Part shown: positions 53,274 to 64,000 of the stretch, one piece after another
Numbering within the stretch: the first letter of the stretch is position 1
Layout: every line of letters begins with the position of its first letter
Assembly (NCBI RefSeq): GCF_018873765.1
Contig: NC_057925.1
Location: forward strand, 6,149,568 to 6,213,567
Source of the DNA: Telopea speciosissima
Taxonomy: Eukaryota > Streptophyta > Magnoliopsida > Proteales > Proteaceae
Direction of reading: 5' to 3'
Length of the DNA stretch: 64,000 bases
The notes under the pieces: model-generated
The model's input: only the letters and a program-made list of their open reading frames with translations
The model's database searches: none
Told to the model about the DNA's origin: nothing
Translations under genes and position numbers: made by a program

Positions 53274-54452
53274 ATGGTTTCAATTTGATTTTGACACCCT
53301 TACTTCAAGGAGATTGTCAAGTGAAGTGCTATACTGCTATGTGGTCCATAGACCATACAATACAAGGACGGGTCACAGTGCACGGCTACAATCGCAGCTG
53401 TCATTTCAGAATTTCCCACTTGTTAAATAAATAATCACAAGCATGACACAAAGTGCGGGGACCAAGACTTAGAGCCTCTTCCTTTTGACCTCTCGTGCCC
53501 TCAAAGGTCCAAAGTCGAAAGGCCAACTAAGCTGCTGTGTTCAATTTGGCTCGGATTGACAGATCTGGGTTGGAATTGGGCTGATCCCGTCTCTAGTCGA
53601 TCAATAAACAAATTTGTTTGTTTTGGTAGAAAAAAGTTTAATTTTTATTCATTCGAGAGAAGTACAAATTCAGAGATACAACCGTTCTGAATCCACGGAG
53701 GGAACAAGGGCCAGACTTTTCGTCTCGACACGGAGAGGGTTTTCGTTGCCCGAGTGTCAGCCAAGCAGCCAAACTGTTACAAGTGCTCTTGATGACCATG
53801 GAAATGATTTCTCCACCTTGAAAATCTAGCTTTTTAAAAAATGATATCAAAGCAGATTGTTAATGCACTAGACATGAACTCATGTAATTGAAGCAGTGAG
53901 TGCATTTCATTATCAAGAATCAGAGTGATTATAGTACCACATTGATCGGATAATATGCAAATGTAGGGCATACGATTTTAGAAATGGTCTCTCCATAATC
54001 CATACTGAAGCTTGGGCTTTTAGGTTGGATGAAAGAATCTGACATGTTCCAATCGATTCTTAACCAATTCAAATTGATTGGTATCAAATTTGAATGAGAA
54101 ATTGTGTTGACATTATCACATAGTTTTAGCTACCGGTATTAGATCGGTCATTTTTTCAAAACACCTAAGCATCAGTCATTTTCAGGGCAAAATTGTTCAA
54201 TCCGATCTGATGCAATTGATTCATATCGATATCCACCCGAGACTGATACAGGTACCAATTCATATTGATATCGGTATCAGATCCCGATACCGAGTTATCC
54301 ATCGTCCAAAACTCCAAATGAATCTGCCCAAATCCACATCACACAACTCACAATCCAAAGAAAGCCACTCTTGACTGAACTTTTCAGCTCCCCAAACACC
54401 ACCTCAACAAAGCCGCCAGTCATCTTTACTCTTCTTCCCTCCTCTGCGTAGG
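53274..54452. other. Intergenic upstream of UPM1
   Basis: 53640-53850 on the minus strand resembles the tail of an L1-like LINE but is too eroded to call. A foldback of cggtatc type occupies about 54118-54317. No gene seen. Confidence 0.4.
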
Positions 54453-54460
54453 TATAAATA
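54453..54460 (+). promoter_or_regulatory. TATA box of the UPM1 gene
   Basis: TATAAATA 80 bases before the start codon, followed by a C/T-rich leader (cctttctctcttcg) typical of plant transcript starts. Confidence 0.65.
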
Positions 54461-54539
54461 TGAATCCTTTCTCTCTTCGTTCGATTCTGTGTTTGTTAAT
54501 TCCCTTCTTAGTCTCACTTTGGTTTCGATTTCTATAGAG

Positions 54540-56263
54540 ATGGCTATCGTCAATCGATTCTCATCTTTCTCTGCTTCTCATTCATCATTCCGGTCTAGAA
54601 AACCCAGAGATGTTAATCTGCAGCAACCCTCTTGCTCCTTGTCCTACACACCTCCCTCCTCCTCCTCCTCCCCTTCTCCTTTCACAGAAAAACACTCTAT
54701 GGAGAGATATCAAAGAGATAGGTGGTTATACAATGACCCATCTCTCAATGCTTCTTGTTCTCTCCCATTTGATCCGAATTCAAGTTCCATTAGAGAGAAC
54801 GATATAGCTCTGCAATTACCCGAGTTGAAGAAGCTGCTTCAGATTTTGAGGGAGAAACGAGAGAATGAAGGGTCCGACGGAGGGAATAGAAGGCTTGGCA
54901 ATGTGTTCTTGATTGGGACTGGTCCGGGAGATCCTGAACTCTTGACGCTGAAGGCTTTTAAAGTAATTAAAAGTGCTGATCTTTTGTTGTACGATCGGTT
55001 GGTGTCGAATGATTTGTTGAATATGGTGCGACCAGAAGCCAGGCTTCTTTATGTTGGCAAGACTGCTGGTTACCATAGCCGTACTCAGGTCCTTTTTTCT
55101 CTTCCTAAAATTTCTTTTCCTTGTTGGGCATTAAAATTAAGTCTTTCTGTGACTGCAAGTGCGGGTTTTTACTGATTTTAAGTTTGTTCAGAAATTTATT
55201 TTATGTTGCCAAAGAATTTGGTTGGAGGTACATATGTCTTTAGAAGTTTTAACATTGACCTTTCAATTGGAATTGGTTTTGCAGGAGGAGATCCATGAGT
55301 TGCTTCTGAGTTTTGCGGAAGTTGGTGCTACTGTTGTAAGGCTAAAAGGAGGGGATCCATTGGTAAGTTTCTACCATGACATGTTCATGGAAATAATTTC
55401 CTAAGCAAGAGGAATTAGATTAAGAATGCCTTGTGATTTCCCAAAATGGGTAAAATATGAAATTTTTATTTGGGTTGCTAGGTGTTTGGGAGGGGTGGAG
55501 AGGAGATGGATTTCTTGCAACAACAAGGGATTCAAGTCAAGGTTATTCCAGGTACAACATAGTAAAATAGTTTCCCTTCATTTAACTGTAATTGAAGTAG
55601 AAACCACTTATGTTCCATACAAGCTTGATCACTGGAGTTTATATCGTGCAGGCATTACTGCAGCTTCAGGGATTGCAGCAGAATTGGGAATTCCATTGAC
55701 CCACCGGGGTGTTGCAAATAGTGTTAGATTTCTGACAGGGCACTCAAGGAAAGGAGGAACAGATCCTCTGTATGTGGCAGAGCATGCAGCGGATCCTGAT
55801 TCAACCTTGGTTATTTACATGGGCTTGTCCACCCTCCCATCTCTTGCTCTGAAGCTGATGCATCACGGTCTACCACCTGATACACCAGCTGCTGCAATAG
55901 AACGAGGGACTACCCCTCAGCAACGGGTGGTGAGTGCGCATGAATGATAGTTTTCATTTGTCTCAACTGTGTGTGCATGATAAGTACTGCAGGTTCCCTC
56001 TATAGTTTACTTTATCTATCCACTATATACTTGTTAGGTGTCCATTTTACTGTCAATTACTCACTGAGTACTGGGTAATAATTAATTTCACATCTATTTG
56101 AACCTTAATGTAGGTATTTGCAGAACTTAAGGATCTCATCGATGAAGTTACTTCTGCAAACTTGGTTTCACCAACACTTATCATCATTGGGAAGGTTGTG
56201 GCACTCTCACCGTTCTGGCCTCAGTGTTCTAAAGAAGCAGCCGTTTTGGTGGAGTCTCAGTAG
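54540..56263 (+). CDS. UPM1: Uroporphyrinogen-III C-methyltransferase (SUMT), 374 aa, 5 exons
   Basis: Transfers methyl groups from S-adenosylmethionine to uroporphyrinogen III, the first step from the tetrapyrrole pathway to sirohaem, cofactor of nitrite and sulfite reductases; plastid-located in plants. Exons: 54540-55088, 55285-55362, 55482-55551, 55652-55929, 56114-56263, all GT...AG, giving one clean frame of 374 codons. The Ser-rich first 50 residues fit a transit peptide. The glycine loop GTGPGDPELLTLKA is at residues 126-139, followed by LLYDRLVS, VGKTAGYHSRTQ, VRLKGGDPLVFGRGGEE, GITAASGIAAELGIPLTHRG, and VSPTLIIIGKVV near the end. The length is close to that of Arabidopsis UPM1. The ATG at 54540 is used; an upstream in-frame GTG is not credible. 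No defect seen. Confidence 0.95.
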
Positions 56264-57170
56264 TCAAGTGAAGAGACCCAAGGAAAAGGAATGAGTGTAT
56301 TCATGTTTGAAACATGGCTCTAACTGAGCCTTTCTAAGTGTCGCGCACTCCTACTCTCGATGGATGAACAATCAGTGTGGGTACTCGTACTTTGTGGAAG
56401 CACATTGATCTGGTTGTCTTCTAACTGTTTATATTAGAGCTGAGTGGAACTGCTATTACAGTTAGAATTGGACATGGTCTGGTATTTTGGTTACTGTCAT
56501 CAAGTGGCCTATTATCCATGTTGCCTGACTTGCCTCCACTATATGGAAGAAGGAACCTCATCAATTCCATTGATATATGGAAATTCACTAAACTGCAGGT
56601 CCGCAACCAGGGGGAAAGGGAGTTGGGGGGGGGGGGGGGGGGAGAAAGAAAAGCAAGTATCTGGAAGATAGCATGTCTGATTTTACGGATGGATGTCCTT
56701 AAGACTCAAGATAGCATGTCTGATTTTAAGGATGAATGTCCTTAAGACTCCCATCGGTTCCATCTCTTTGCTTTGTATGTGAGATTTCCTCTGTCAGTTC
56801 CATTAGGCTAGGTGTTGTTATAGAATATGATCACTGTATCAAATTTTTGTGAGAATTGCATTAATTTGTGCTGATTCTGTTTAGCAGAAGTACCATTTTT
56901 CAATAAAGCGTAATTTAGTTCTGTTTCATTAAGAAGGAACAGTTTTTGTTTTAAGGCTTCATGTGATATGTTCAATTGCTGTTACCATCTGTCACCAAAT
57001 CAATTAAAATGCTTTCCTATTCACTATATTCATCCAACTGTATTAAATCTATTTGGAATACATTTTCTATTACAATATATGAAACATAACCGGTTTATTC
57101 AAAGTACCGAGACCATGATACTAACATATCCTGATTGAAAATAGGCTACTTTAATCTATAAAAATAATCT
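56264..57170 (+). other. UPM1 3' UTR and downstream DNA
   Basis: Possible poly(A) signal caataaag near 56900. A G-run lies at about 56625-56642. The words agatagcatgtctgatttta(c/a)gg and gatgtccttaagactc are duplicated (43 bp x 2, about 56665-56750). Confidence 0.5.
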
Positions 57171-57174
57171 AAGT

Positions 57175-57235
57175 TTCAACAACAAACTCAGCCTTATCCC
57201 AACTAAATGGGGTCGGCTACATGGATCCGTGCAAA
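57175..57235 (-). mobile_element. 3' end of an RTE-type LINE, minus strand
   Basis: The minus strand reads catgtagccgaccccattt, agttgggataaggc, then a ttgttgttg tail. This is the conserved 3' terminus of plant RTE elements with a GTT-type tail. Only the end is present. Confidence 0.7.
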
Positions 57236-57239
57236 ATAA

Positions 57240-57671
57240 AGTAGGGAAAACTGAAGTCCATACAAAAGTAGGGCAATGAAAATAAGAGGAATGAAGAAAT
57301 GAAGAAATGATAGCTGAGAAATGAAAGTAAGAGGAAAGAGGCAACATCCAATTACATGCATCTCCTGCTAGAACATAGAAAGGAATGCTCTACCAACTTT
57401 ATTCCTTCCAGACATCCAATATTCACTAGAGTTCCCAAAAGATCTGATGATTTTCTTTCTCTTCTTTGTCAGAAGATACTCTCTTCTGTTCCAATTTTTT
57501 TAATTTAAGAAATAATTCTATCCATCATTGGTCAAACTATTGTTAGGGTTTTGGCTGTTTTTTTAGGTGTAGTAACTTTATTTCCAAAATACAGAAAAAG
57601 TGAGTTCTTATACTATTCATTTCTTTTTCCCAAATGGTGCAGCATTCTAATTTGTGATTTATCTGTCACAT

Positions 57672-57710
<39 letters not shown>

Positions 57711-58250
57711 AACACGTACAAACCTTCTGTGTTATTGTTTTGTAACTTTCCTGACTTGTAGGCATTTGAAGTTCCTGAGAAATTATTGCATATTTGTAAT
57801 GCAGTTCAATCTATCACTTTTGCAGTTCCTCAGGAGATGGAATAGACAGAGTTCACCATTTGAACCTCTTTATCAAATGTAGGAGAAATTGTAGGTTGCA
57901 CTGTTTTATATCCAAAGATGAAATGGCAACAGTTAGTATCATGTCATTAATCAACAGAGTGTACTCTCTCTCTAATTTGTTTGTTATACTTAATTGATCA
58001 CAAAAATATTACAAGAGTCCAGAGAACTTCGTTTGCATCCCAAAGCCATAATAAGGGTGATCAGGTGAGAGATATGGACAGGATTGTCCAAGGAATGGAT
58101 AATTTGGATGCACTAACTTCTTGTGTTGGTCTGAAATAAGCATTCAAATACATCCCGATTCTTAAATAGTGGAATTTGCAGATTTAGTAACCTTTGGAAA
58201 ATGGATGAACACCCCCTAAATTCAGTGAGAAAATATCATTGAGCTTTCTG
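57240..58250. other. Intergenic, one microsatellite
   Basis: (CT)n(CA)n tract at about 57674-57712. No coding sequence recognised. Confidence 0.45.
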
Positions 58251-58253
58251 GCA

Positions 58254-58403
58254 TAGTTATCATGGCGTCTAGGCAAACCAAGGCGTTGGAGGGGGCCTAG
58301 ACGCAAGGCGACCAAAACACCCACCTAGGTGACCAAGGTGACAATAGTTCCTAAGTGACCTTGGTCAACTAAGTGACACCTAGGCGACGCCTTGACAACT
58401 ATG
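58254..58403. mobile_element. Foldback MITE (catagttgtcaaggcg type)
   Basis: Ends catagttatcatggcgtc and, reversed, catagttgtcaaggcgtc. The interior pairs cctaggtgacc-like words. Flanks ctttctgg and ctctctgg match at 7 of 8. Confidence 0.7.
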
Positions 58404-58754
58404 CTCTCTGGTTCTTCAGTCTTTTTCATAGTTTAGAAGGATGTAAGAGACAAATATTCTACTGCAAGAGGGAAACTTTCATCCATGGCTATAACTTGTT
58501 TTTAAAAGAGTGTTTTCCCTTTGTATTACTATCATGTCCGCTATCCATGAGTTCTTTTAGCAGACAGAGAAAGCAGACTTTCTCCACATCTGCATTTGCA
58601 TCCCCAATCTATGGATGATTGCGAAGAATATTTTTCTCTGTTTCTTGTGGCAACACCCTTACGGCTGACATTGAATAAAAAGATCTGACACAGAAAAGGA
58701 AAGAACAGACAAGAAAAGCTAAGAGCTAGACACATGATCAAAGAACCATGGAAT

Positions 58755-59400
58755 GGAAAGAATGGCTACAGCTTACAGCATGAAAATACTTCATAGTAAA
58801 GCAGGAAAATAAATTAAGGCATCACAGAAAACCCAAATGGGAACTTGTGTCAACTAGATCAAAATCAGGAGCAGTAGCTTTTAACTACAAATGTCTTATC
58901 TGGGTAACTTAGATGGGCATAAATGAATGAACAATCTCAGGCTCCGATAAATTATTTTCGACAGACAAAGCAGGCAATGTCTTCTTACTTGCATAGCCAT
59001 TGAATATATATCACTGTCAATAGTAAACATTAAAATGGTAAAGGCATACAAAAGATCGAACAAAAGATTAAGGCATCACAGAAAATACTTCATAGGAAAG
59101 CAGGAAAATAAATTAAGGCATCACAGAAAACCCAAATGGGAACTTCTGTCAACTAGATCAAAATTAGGAGCTCTAGCTTTTAACTAAAAATGCCTTATCT
59201 GGTAACTTAGATATACGGCTACAGCTTACAGCATGAAAATACTTCATAAGAAAGCAGGAAAATAAATTAAGGCATCACAGAAAACCCAAATGGGAACTTG
59301 TGCCAACTAGATCAAAATTAAGAGCTCTTGCTTTTAACTACAAATGCCTTATCTGGGTAACTTAGATGGGCATAAATGAATGAACAATCTAAGGTCCAAT
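58755..59400. repeat. Threefold tandem duplication, about 190 bp
   Basis: The block gctacagcttacagcatgaaaatacttcat ... aaaacccaaatgggaactt ... aacttagat occurs at about 58765-58920, 59080-59212 (5' end altered) and 59217-59375. The 58915-59000 stretch also recurs at 59370-59490, so the repeat grew by unequal events. Confidence 0.85.
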
Positions 59401-59489
59401 ATTCAGGCTCCAATAAATTATCTACCTTTTGACAGTTAAAGCAGGTAATGTCTTCTTAATTGCATATCCATTCAATATCTATCACTTTC

Positions 59490-60600
59490 AATAATAAAAC
59501 ATTAAAAGAAAAAGGGCAAACAAAAGATAGAACAAAAAAGACCAACTTAATAACAGAAGAAATGGTGAAGAAGAGGAGAAAAATAAGAGAAGTGGAGAAG
59601 TGCTAACAGAAGGTGACAAATCAATCTCTGCAACTTCGCCATCTTTGAACTTTTCCAGTAACTCTGAGCTGGCACAATAAAAAATGAAGAATGTGAGAGG
59701 ATTTTTTCTTAAGCAGCAGCGGACATAGATACCTTATACATTGTGTTTAGGGACTAAATACCTTATATATTGTCTTTAGGGGCTTTTCCAGTAAAAGTCC
59801 CTGTTTAGGGATAGTGTCATATTTTTAGGGTGTTCTCATTAATCGCCACTACAATAGATTTCTAGGGGCGTGTATTCTGTAAAGGATTCATGAAGGAACA
59901 ATGGCTCACAATTTTCGTGTAGACTGGAATTACTAGATCTTATTCTGTCACTGAGGCTTGTAACAACTTAATCCTATTTCTTTGGTTGTGGAGAAAACAT
60001 TGTATGCACTTATATTCTGCAAAAAGTCTGGCTAGGGTTATGGCAGAAGTTGTTTCTTACCTCCTTTCTTCTGCCTAATTTAATTTACTTTTGTCTCTTG
60101 TTTTCTAGTGTTGGAGCTTGTTGTTAGAAATTTACAGGTAGAATATTCTGATATGATGCTAGTGCTTCGACTTTATGTCTAGTTCTTTTATTACATTAAT
60201 TTTTTTTTTATTGGAAGTGATAACTTTTCAATCCAGAGCTGTAGTTAGCTTACTTAATGAGAACTGTCTTCTTCTCAATGTCATTACTCTTTAAACAACC
60301 TAGTGCAAAGTGTGATTGTTCTTCATTCAATGCAGTGATGAATTTTGGTTCTTCAACTTATTTGTTCAGAAAGTCTTTTCTTTTGTATCATTGGTCTTGC
60401 AGTAGCTTAATATTTCCCAAGTGTTCTTTGTTCACATCCATTTTTTTTTGGGAAATTTTGTCTATACTGAATTTTAATAGTCATTACCCACTTCCAAGTA
60501 TTTTGCATAAGGATTAGAGATGGAGCTAGAATCCAATACCTCAAGTGTATAATTATGCAAAGCTATGGATTGTCAAACACATTTTCTGAGTGAGATTCCA
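59490..60600. other. Intergenic, nothing recognised
   Basis: Short ORFs without recognisable domains. No repeat arms identified. Confidence 0.35.
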
Positions 60601-60635
60601 ATGAACTGATATAGAATAAGTGAGAACATTGAACC

Positions 60636-60790
60636 GGATAGGTGCCTCTAGTGGCTTCAGAGTTCAAACCGGATAGGTATGAGGATAATTAAGTGAGATT
60701 CCAATAAACTATTTGTGACAAATCAGGTGCCTCTAGTGGCTTCAAAGTTCAAACCGGATAGGTATGAGGATAGTTAAGTGAGAACATCGA
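60636..60790. repeat. Tandem duplication
   Basis: The text aggtgcctctagtggcttca(g/a)agttcaaacc ggataggtatgagg occurs twice, about 93 bases apart. Confidence 0.8.
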
Positions 60791-61158
60791 GGTACTGACA
60801 TATATCAATTACGTCCTTTTTTTGTTTTGAATCTATAATTGAATCTTTTCTTTTTGATTCATGGTTGGCCAATTGGTTTCTCTTTCTTTGTTTAAGAAGC
60901 CATGGATTTTTATCCAGAAACACCGATTCTCTACTGTTTCTTCCTTCTACTTCTACTTCACACCTTTATTTACCATTACTGTTGACCTTTTTGAGTTTGC
61001 ATTAGTTGGAACAGAAACTCTTTATTGCTTATGGATAACCCTTATAAATTTTATTTTTTTTTGTTAGATGATAACCCTTATAATTGAAGGGTGTGGATTT
61101 AACTTGCAGGGATGGACTGGTAGTGGTTGTTTCACAATTCAAAAACTAATATAGAAAA
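60791..61158. other. Intergenic, nothing recognised
   Basis: No supported feature. Confidence 0.35.
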
Positions 61159-61909
61159 TAGAGTTAAGAGCAAATTACTAAGACCTCCCCTGACCTTTCT
61201 TACAATTCAGAGAATCTCCCTGTCCTTCTGACAACTACACAGGCCTCCCTTACTTTTCAATCTTCGTTTCACTTAACCCATGTCTGTTAGTATTTTAACA
61301 TCAGCTAACGGATAAATTTGAAAAACCTAAGAAATCTGATAATTATACCTATTTTCCATTTAAGAAATTACCCTAGTACCCTTACACCTTATCCCTTTCT
61401 TCTTCTTCTTCTTCTTCCTCTCCTCCTTCCTCCTGCAAACCCACCTGCTCCAACCCCTGTGCAACCCCATCCACAGAAGAATAGTAATCGACGCCCTTGC
61501 GCCACTCTATACTGGTCTAGAGATTGCGAAGAGTAGAGATGTGATACGATCACTCGTGCATGGCAAGCTGACTTGGCAGGGCAGGCTGACGAGGCATAAC
61601 AGATCGAGTTAGAAGTTATCGTGTTTGTTTATTCCAGCATTGAGTTAGAAGAGTTAGAAAGTTAGTGGGAGTGATATGATTAATAGAAGTTGGTTGTTAG
61701 TAGGTGTCCACTTTATGTTAGGGATAGTCTATCTCTATGTTACGTAGTCCATGCTTATTCTGTTTGTTTTGTCACCTTATATATTGGTGAGTTGATATTA
61801 ATAAGGGACCAGTCTTGAATATTAAAGTTAATTGCGTTCTCGCGAGGTTTCCCTCCAGAAGTGGGAATTTGGTCTATTCTTCGTCTTCCCAAGTATTGTT
61901 CTTATCAAG

Positions 61910-62145
61910 CTATAAGAAGATCTGATGGTATCGACAACAACTGTGGAGGCGTCGATTCGTAAGATCCCATTGGCGATATTGAGATTTTCAGGAACAGAGA
62001 AGAAACAAAAATCGCCGGAGTTGCAAGAAGCACGGCTAGCCGTGACAACGTAAGCGAATCGAAGAAGGAGAATAGCAACGGGAAACAAAAGCATTCTAAC
62101 CAGTATGTTTTTCAAGGGGCTTGATTTCCCAGTCGTAGGCACCAT
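61910..62145 (-). pseudogene. Captured 5' part of a membrane-anchored methyltransferase-like gene
   Basis: The minus strand encodes MVPTTGKSSPLKNILVRMLL, a membrane segment (FPVAILLLRFAYVV) and CNSGDFCFFSVPENL. I recall this as the start of plant proteins annotated as methyltransferase-like, with a short N-terminal anchor. Identification is from memory of family wording. The ORF then runs into unrelated sequence. A downstream piece of the same kind of gene lies at 62840-63010 in the opposite orientation. Confidence 0.6.
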
Positions 62146-62659
62146 GACTCCGTGAGAGACTCTTTCTTTCTCTTGAGAAAAACAAAATAAGAAGATACAA
62201 AAAAACAAATCCCTTGATATAATTCTTTACAAATTATTGGCCTTCCCATACATCAAAACTGACTATTTAAAGGGTAAACAAAAACACTTCTCCAATTAGC
62301 ACAAATATCTGCACTCTGTACATAAATTCTTTACAAGTAGAAGCTTAGGTTGCAAATCCTTTGCTATTTTCAATCAATCTACATGTTGTTTCCACGTAAC
62401 TATTGTTTTAATATCCTCATAAGCCATAGGCTCAATGTAATGGTTGCAGGAAAGCAAACCCATAATTTTCTGCTCTATTGACTTAATCCTAATTCTTTGG
62501 CACTGCAAAACCTCATACAAACCTAGCAATTTTTTTGAATTAAGCAAAACTCTTAAGCTAACAGACAGAGGAGGTGTGGAACAATCCCTACAAGGGTCTG
62601 AAATAAAGAAATCCTTGATATCAGATTTAAGATGTGATCAACAGAGGCAGTTCGGATTT

Positions 62660-62830
62660 AAAAAAGCAGGGAAATCCAATTTTTTTGTCCACATCCACCT
62701 GGGTGACATGGAGGTGGCCACGGGCTCTCTAGCCATCGCCTTCGCTAACATCACTGGCTACTCTGTCCTCTTTGGCCTCGCCTTAGGCATGGAACCTCTC
62801 TGTTCGCAACCCTTTGGTGCAGATCTGATC
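62660..62830 (+). pseudogene. Captured MATE transporter fragment
   Basis: Encodes [20 protein letters not shown] and [22 protein letters not shown], the region of the second membrane segment of plant MATE (DTX) efflux proteins. Only about 50 residues remain of a protein of roughly 480. It is fused in frame-shifting fashion to the next captured piece. Confidence 0.85.
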
Positions 62831-62839
62831 GTTGAAGGC

Positions 62840-63010
62840 TACCTCTAAAGCTTTATGCATCGAAACCCCAACCGGACAAGACGTATTCTCTCTGAAGGCG
62901 GTGTTCACGATGCCATCGGAACTTCCAAGAAAAAGTCTCCTCCGTTGGTGGTTTCCGATTAGGTGGTTCGTCAGCCATTCCATGATAATACTTTCGATTG
63001 CAAAGGGGTG
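62840..63010 (+). pseudogene. Captured central part of the methyltransferase-like gene
   Basis: Reads [18 protein letters not shown], then in another frame HDAIGTSKKKSPPLVVS and QPFHDNTFDF, the S-adenosylmethionine-binding part of the same family as 61910-62145. At least one frameshift and one stop occur. Its orientation is opposite to the N-terminal piece, so the two were rearranged after or during capture. Confidence 0.62.
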
Positions 63011-63251
63011 GGATCAAGTGGGTTTGCAGGAGGAAGAAGAAGAAAAAGAAAGGGAAAGGATGCATTGGCCTTTATATGTAAGGGCATTTTGGTCACAACA
63101 TGTATTTTACTAACACCGTTAACAGACTCGGGTTAAGTGAAACCAAGATTGAAAAATAGGAGAAATCTGAGTAGTTGTCAGAAGGACAGGAGAGGTTCCC
63201 TGAATTGTCAAAAAGGTCAGGGGAGATTTAAGTAATTTGCTCTAGAGTTAA

Positions 63252-64000
63252 ATGTCGACATTTTTACCGAAATCACTGACGATGTTCCTGAGATCAAATT
63301 TGATTCTTAGAATTTGTATATTACATTTCATGTTTGTAAATTTGAAACTTTGTTGGTCCATTTATTTCATGGTTATAATGCTATACAGTTGGAGTGTGAT
63401 CTGAAGGTGCTGCTCTGCTTAGTATGATTTCATCTTCTAAATGAAGCTTCATTGATCCAATCATATTACGCATTTATCAGTTTAAGCACCAAGTTTAACT
63501 GGTTTCTATCATACTCGAAGTCCCAAAAAAAATTTCTGAATTTGATCACCCCTATAGCTCTTTAGTTGGAGCCTAGAGGCCCTCTATAGAAAGACTAACT
63601 AGAACATCTCTCTTTGCTTCCTATTTTCTGGCATTTTCTTTGGTTCCAACATGTAAAAAAGGCTCTGCTGTATAGATGCATAGAAGTCTGAAGCTTTGAG
63701 CTTTGAACTTTGAAGAGAAAAATACTCATCGACCAACATTCTTCCCTCCTTCCCCTCCAACATGACACTGTAGATGGAGCTGGAGCTGGAGCTAAGAGAG
63801 GGAGGGAATGGAGGAGGGCAAGGGACTTTGGATGCCAGGGTCATTTTGGTCATTTTCACCCAGCAAAACCCTGGTTTTCTAGAAAAGAATCACCTTTGCA
63901 GCAAAACTCTGGATTTAGGATAAATAGGATAAAAACACATCCATCTTAAGAATTTTTGGTCAATTTTGAAAAGGTTTGGACACAAAAGCGGTACTAGGGG
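63252..64000. other. Intergenic to the window end
   Basis: A minus-strand ORF at 63599-63859 is Ser/Pro-biased and matches nothing I know. No supported gene. Confidence 0.4.

Larger units (their letters stand above)
61168..63242. mobile_element. Chimeric Pack-MULE, 2.08 kb, perfect 9-bp TSD
   Basis: Inverted ends of about 150 bases begin GAGCAAATTACT on both sides and share tcccctgacctttt, ccttctgacaactac and tttcacttaaccc. Flanked by TAGAGTTAA at 61159-61167 and 63243-63251. The interior has three captured coding pieces in two orientations and no transposase. 61540-61820 has text with an LTR-like look that I could not classify. Confidence 0.9.

Noticed and set aside
53638..53850. LINE 3' end on the minus strand
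   Set aside because: The reading (NSLAAWLTLG) is weakly LINE-like, but no clear tail or target duplication was found.
54489..54539. 17-residue N-terminal extension of UPM1
   Set aside because: It would need a GTG start. The ATG at 54540 follows the leader and TATA box at normal spacing.

Overview
This is nuclear plant DNA. It is AT-rich, with spliced genes (GT...AG introns, a chloroplast-type enzyme gene) and plant-typical transposons: Ty1/copia, TRIM, tRNA-derived SINEs, RTE and L1-like LINE pieces, hAT, Mutator-like and Tourist-like elements. Gene relatives (L-type lectin kinase, group Ib bHLH, SAUR, CYP710A) indicate a flowering plant, probably a woody non-grass with a repeat-rich genome. 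I cannot name the species.

From about 4 to 50 kb the window is an expanded tandem array of one very small gene. Eight copies lie on the + strand at about 5.0, 8.4, 14.4, 18.1, 27.9, 33.3, 43.0 and 48.8 kb. They encode 68-73 aa proteins with a short hydrophobic N-terminus around a cysteine, a lysine-rich middle and a near-invariant C-terminus, PIPVSYFPxxSxLSRL. Copies 1-6 form subfamily A and copies 7-8 subfamily B. Copy 5 is broken. Several gene-less relics of the unit remain, some inverted. Promoters share a TATA box, a conserved upstream block and, in some copies, W-box cores, which suggests stress or wound regulation. I do not know the function of the family.

The array is swollen by transposons. 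An apparently autonomous hAT element (20.7-27.4 kb, perfect 8-bp duplication, intact transposase) sits upstream of copy 5. Its long 5' intron carries fragments of an L-type lectin receptor kinase gene and of a group Ib bHLH gene. Mutator-like elements with exact or near-exact 9-bp target duplications occur at 2.3, 18.7, 28.3, 44.8 and 61.2 kb. Three of them hold captured gene pieces: SAUR, CYP710A, and a methyltransferase/MATE mixture. A rearranged copia element (34.1-39.5 kb) has its gag and pol halves in opposite orientation. More than a dozen short hairpin elements share an inner core but differ in arm sequence; those with clear target duplications show 9-10 bp, which points to a Mutator-like origin.

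From 50 to 64 kb the array ends. This part holds the only confident single-copy host gene, a five-exon uroporphyrinogen-III C-methyltransferase (UPM1 type, siroheme branch) at 54.5-56.3 kb, then intergenic DNA with local tandem repeats and the chimeric Pack-MULE at 61.2-63.2 kb.
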